From Acetobacter peroxydans (GTDB lineage: Bacteria; Pseudomonadota; Alphaproteobacteria; Acetobacterales; Acetobacteraceae): a stretch of 64,000 nt of DNA. This document shows positions 62,684 to 64,000 of the stretch, piece by piece; position 1 is the first letter of the stretch; the number at the start of each line of letters is the position of its first letter. Under the pieces are notes generated by a model, which was not told where the DNA came from, did no database searches, and saw only the letters and a program-made list of their open reading frames with translations. Location: contig NZ_BJMV01000006.1 of the NCBI RefSeq assembly GCF_006539345.1, positions 1-64,000 on the forward strand, given 5' to 3'. The position numbers and the translations under genes were made by a program.

Positions 62684-64000
62684 TTAATGGGCAGGGCGGG
62701 ACGGCACCGCAAGGCCTGAACCACGCGGGTCTGTCCAACCGAAGCACCCACCCGCACCCGGCAGACCCGCCGGACAGGACACAAAATTGGCCCGGCCCAC
62801 ACCATCCACCACCCGCGGAGCAACCCCCGCCACTGCGGAACGCAGCGCAATCGCCGCCGTATCCGCCGCGACATTCTGCCCTGACGCCGCGGCAACAGCC
62901 CGGAACTGGCCGCCCACATGTGCAATGCCAACCGGCAGCAGCGGCAGGGGTCTGCGCGCGGGCGAGGCACCCAGCACGATGCCCGTTGAGCCCGCCACCC
63001 GGCCGGTGCCGAACAGGTTATCCATAGTCAGGGCGCAGCCAACGGACAGACCCTGCCGGTCTGTCACCACAAAGGTGGTGGACGCGGGCAGGGGCGGCAA
63101 AGAGCCACCGGCAGGCAGCGCACCGGAATTGAGCAGCGCCTGCGCATCCGCAACGCTCACGGCAGACCCCCCGCCACCAGCCCGAGCCCGCCACGCTGCT
63201 ACCACCTGATCAGCACGGGAGCCCTGCCCACCAGCCAGATAGGCCGCCGCCATACCCAGCCCGCCATCGGCAGGGGGCGGCAGGGTGCTGATATCCACCC
63301 CATCGACCCGGATCGTCAGCGGCTTGAGCGCCGTGGCAAGCCCCGCACGCAGGTCAGCCGTCGTCAGCCCTGCTCCGGCCGCCTGCGCGCCTTCAATAAA
63401 TGTCTGGCCCAGCGCGCCATTATACAGGTCGCCCACACCGGCACTCCGCAGGCGCTCCAGAGCGCCTGCCAGCCGTGTTTGCACCAGTATGTCATTCATA
63501 CCCAGCACATCGCCCGAGCCGTTGCCGAAAATGGCGCGCGCTTTTTCATCCGCCAGCAGGGCGGAACGTACTATCTTGAGGTCAGACGCCAATACGCCGC
63601 TGACTGCCACCCCCTTCTCCGCCATATCCCGCGCAGGGATGATCAGATCGGCAAAATCTACACTGCCGTACCGCATCTGCATCAGGAAAAGCCCACGCGC
63701 GAGCATAGGCACGGAAGCCGGACGATCCGTCAGGCCCGCCGGCTCACCTGCCATGACCCTGCGGCCTTTGACAAAAACCGGCCGGGGCGCGGCACTCGCC
63801 GCCACACCACCCGCTTTGGGCAGAAACACGAAAGCCTGCCCCTGTGCCTCGCCCGGCTTCCAAGCCAGACATGCACCGCCGCCACCCAGAGCCGCGCGCG
63901 AAGGCAGCGTGACCGCCAGCGCCATACCCAGCGCCGCCGCCGCATCCGCCGCGTTACCGCCCTGTGCCAGCACATCGCGCGCGACCAGCACCGCGCGCGG
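62684..64000 (-). CDS. Gamma-glutamyltransferase family protein, partial at window edge
   Basis: C-terminal and middle part of a GGT-like Ntn hydrolase; the 5' end lies beyond position 64000 (the frame stays open). Visible: LAQGGNAADAAAALGMALAV and a LGGGGACLAWKPG region in the large subunit, and the probable autocleavage Thr in PASTTFVVTDRQGLSVGCAL, then TMDNLFGTGRV of the small subunit. Ordinary GGT has TTH/TSH at this site, so the STTF form is a slight variant. It would cleave glutathione or other gamma-glutamyl compounds, probably in the periplasm. The end of the gene is 214 bp upstream of recA. Confidence 0.88.
   Translation of the reverse strand, partial: PRAVLVARDVLAQGGNAADAAAALGMALAVTLPSRAALGGGGACLAWKPGEAQGQAFVFLPKAGGVAASAAPRPVFVKGRRVMAGEPAGLTDRPASVPMLARGLFLMQMRYGSVDFADLIIPARDMAEKGVAVSGVLASDLKIVRSALLADEKARAIFGNGSGDVLGMNDILVQTRLAGALERLRSAGVGDLYNGALGQTFIEGAQAAGAGLTTADLRAGLATALKPLTIRVDGVDISTLPPPADGGLGMAAAYLAGGQGSRADQVVAAWRARAGGGGSAVSVADAQALLNSGALPAGGSLPPLPASTTFVVTDRQGLSVGCALTMDNLFGTGRVAGSTGIVLGASPARRPLPLLPVGIAHVGGQFRAVAAASGQNVAADTAAIALRSAVAGVAPRVVDGVGRANFVSCPAGLPGAGGCFGWTDPRGSGLAVPSRPAH

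Overview
The window is a high-GC, gene-dense stretch of an alphaproteobacterial chromosome. The most likely source is an acetic acid bacterium (Acetobacteraceae, Komagataeibacter/Gluconacetobacter-like). This rests on the aroA-cmk-rpsA cluster, the single-cysteine DksA, the FYDLN (TIGR02300-type) protein, the FnrL-type regulator and the ETF-QO/EtfBA set. The genus call is inference. Almost everything is chromosomal core. No CRISPR array, rRNA operon, intact transposon or prophage was seen.

Layout. 1-2.6 kb: an orphan NodT-type outer membrane efflux lipoprotein, divergent from a TetR regulator, with a perfect 7-5-7 operator palindrome between them. 2.6-6.0 kb: an electron-transfer operon (ETF-QO, EtfB, EtfA). 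6.1-10.5 kb: a 2OG-Fe(II) oxygenase, then hemN and ompW divergent from an Fe-S type FNR regulator, with one perfect FNR box facing each side. 10.6-13.4 kb: an HtrA protease, TadA and a tiny membrane peptide. 13.5-17.1 kb: a plus-strand run of a GATase1 hydrolase, RluB-type pseudouridine synthase, RsmD, SSB and DksA. 17.2-23.2 kb: tRNA-Thr(GGT), then tyrS, tldD, a histidine phosphatase and a large uncharacterised PLP-fold protein, all reading leftward. 23.4-27.4 kb: FtsK and an RluA-family enzyme with a long disordered tail.

27.5-35.6 kb is a compact seven-gene leftward operon: two cysteine desulfurases in tandem, a [2Fe-2S] ferredoxin, MnmA, a GST-like protein, a GT4 glycosyltransferase and a DsbD-like thiol:disulfide interchange protein. 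The first four make a plausible sulfur-relay unit for tRNA thiolation. 36-38.5 kb holds an alpha/beta hydrolase and a DUF885 metallohydrolase. 38.7-43.5 kb is aroA-cmk-rpsA with the FYDLN protein divergent.

43.5-46.5 kb is the one accessory-looking segment. It holds a GT14 (Core-2/I-branching) glycosyltransferase lying between two diverged copies of the same terminator module, a decayed second copy of the aroA 3' end, and an AT-rich orphan gene for a 320-residue protein with an internally duplicated domain. I found no known family for this last protein; it and the scarred duplication around it are the most novel features here.

46.5-52.4 kb: a DMT transporter with a histidine-rich tail, then dnaX-ybaB-recR-SDR-folB reading leftward, with the SRP RNA gene upstream of dnaX. 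52.4-55.3 kb: an exported cysteine-containing protein, a NagP-like transporter and NagA. 55.4-56.6 kb: an ArsR (BigR-like)/YeeE-YedE sulfur operon under a 28-bp perfect palindrome. 56.6-60.3 kb: opgG-opgH periplasmic glucan synthesis. 60.4-64 kb: a ModE-domain regulator, a GNAT acetyltransferase, recA (with a palindrome upstream that does not match the usual alphaproteobacterial SOS box) and a gamma-glutamyltransferase-family gene cut by the window end.
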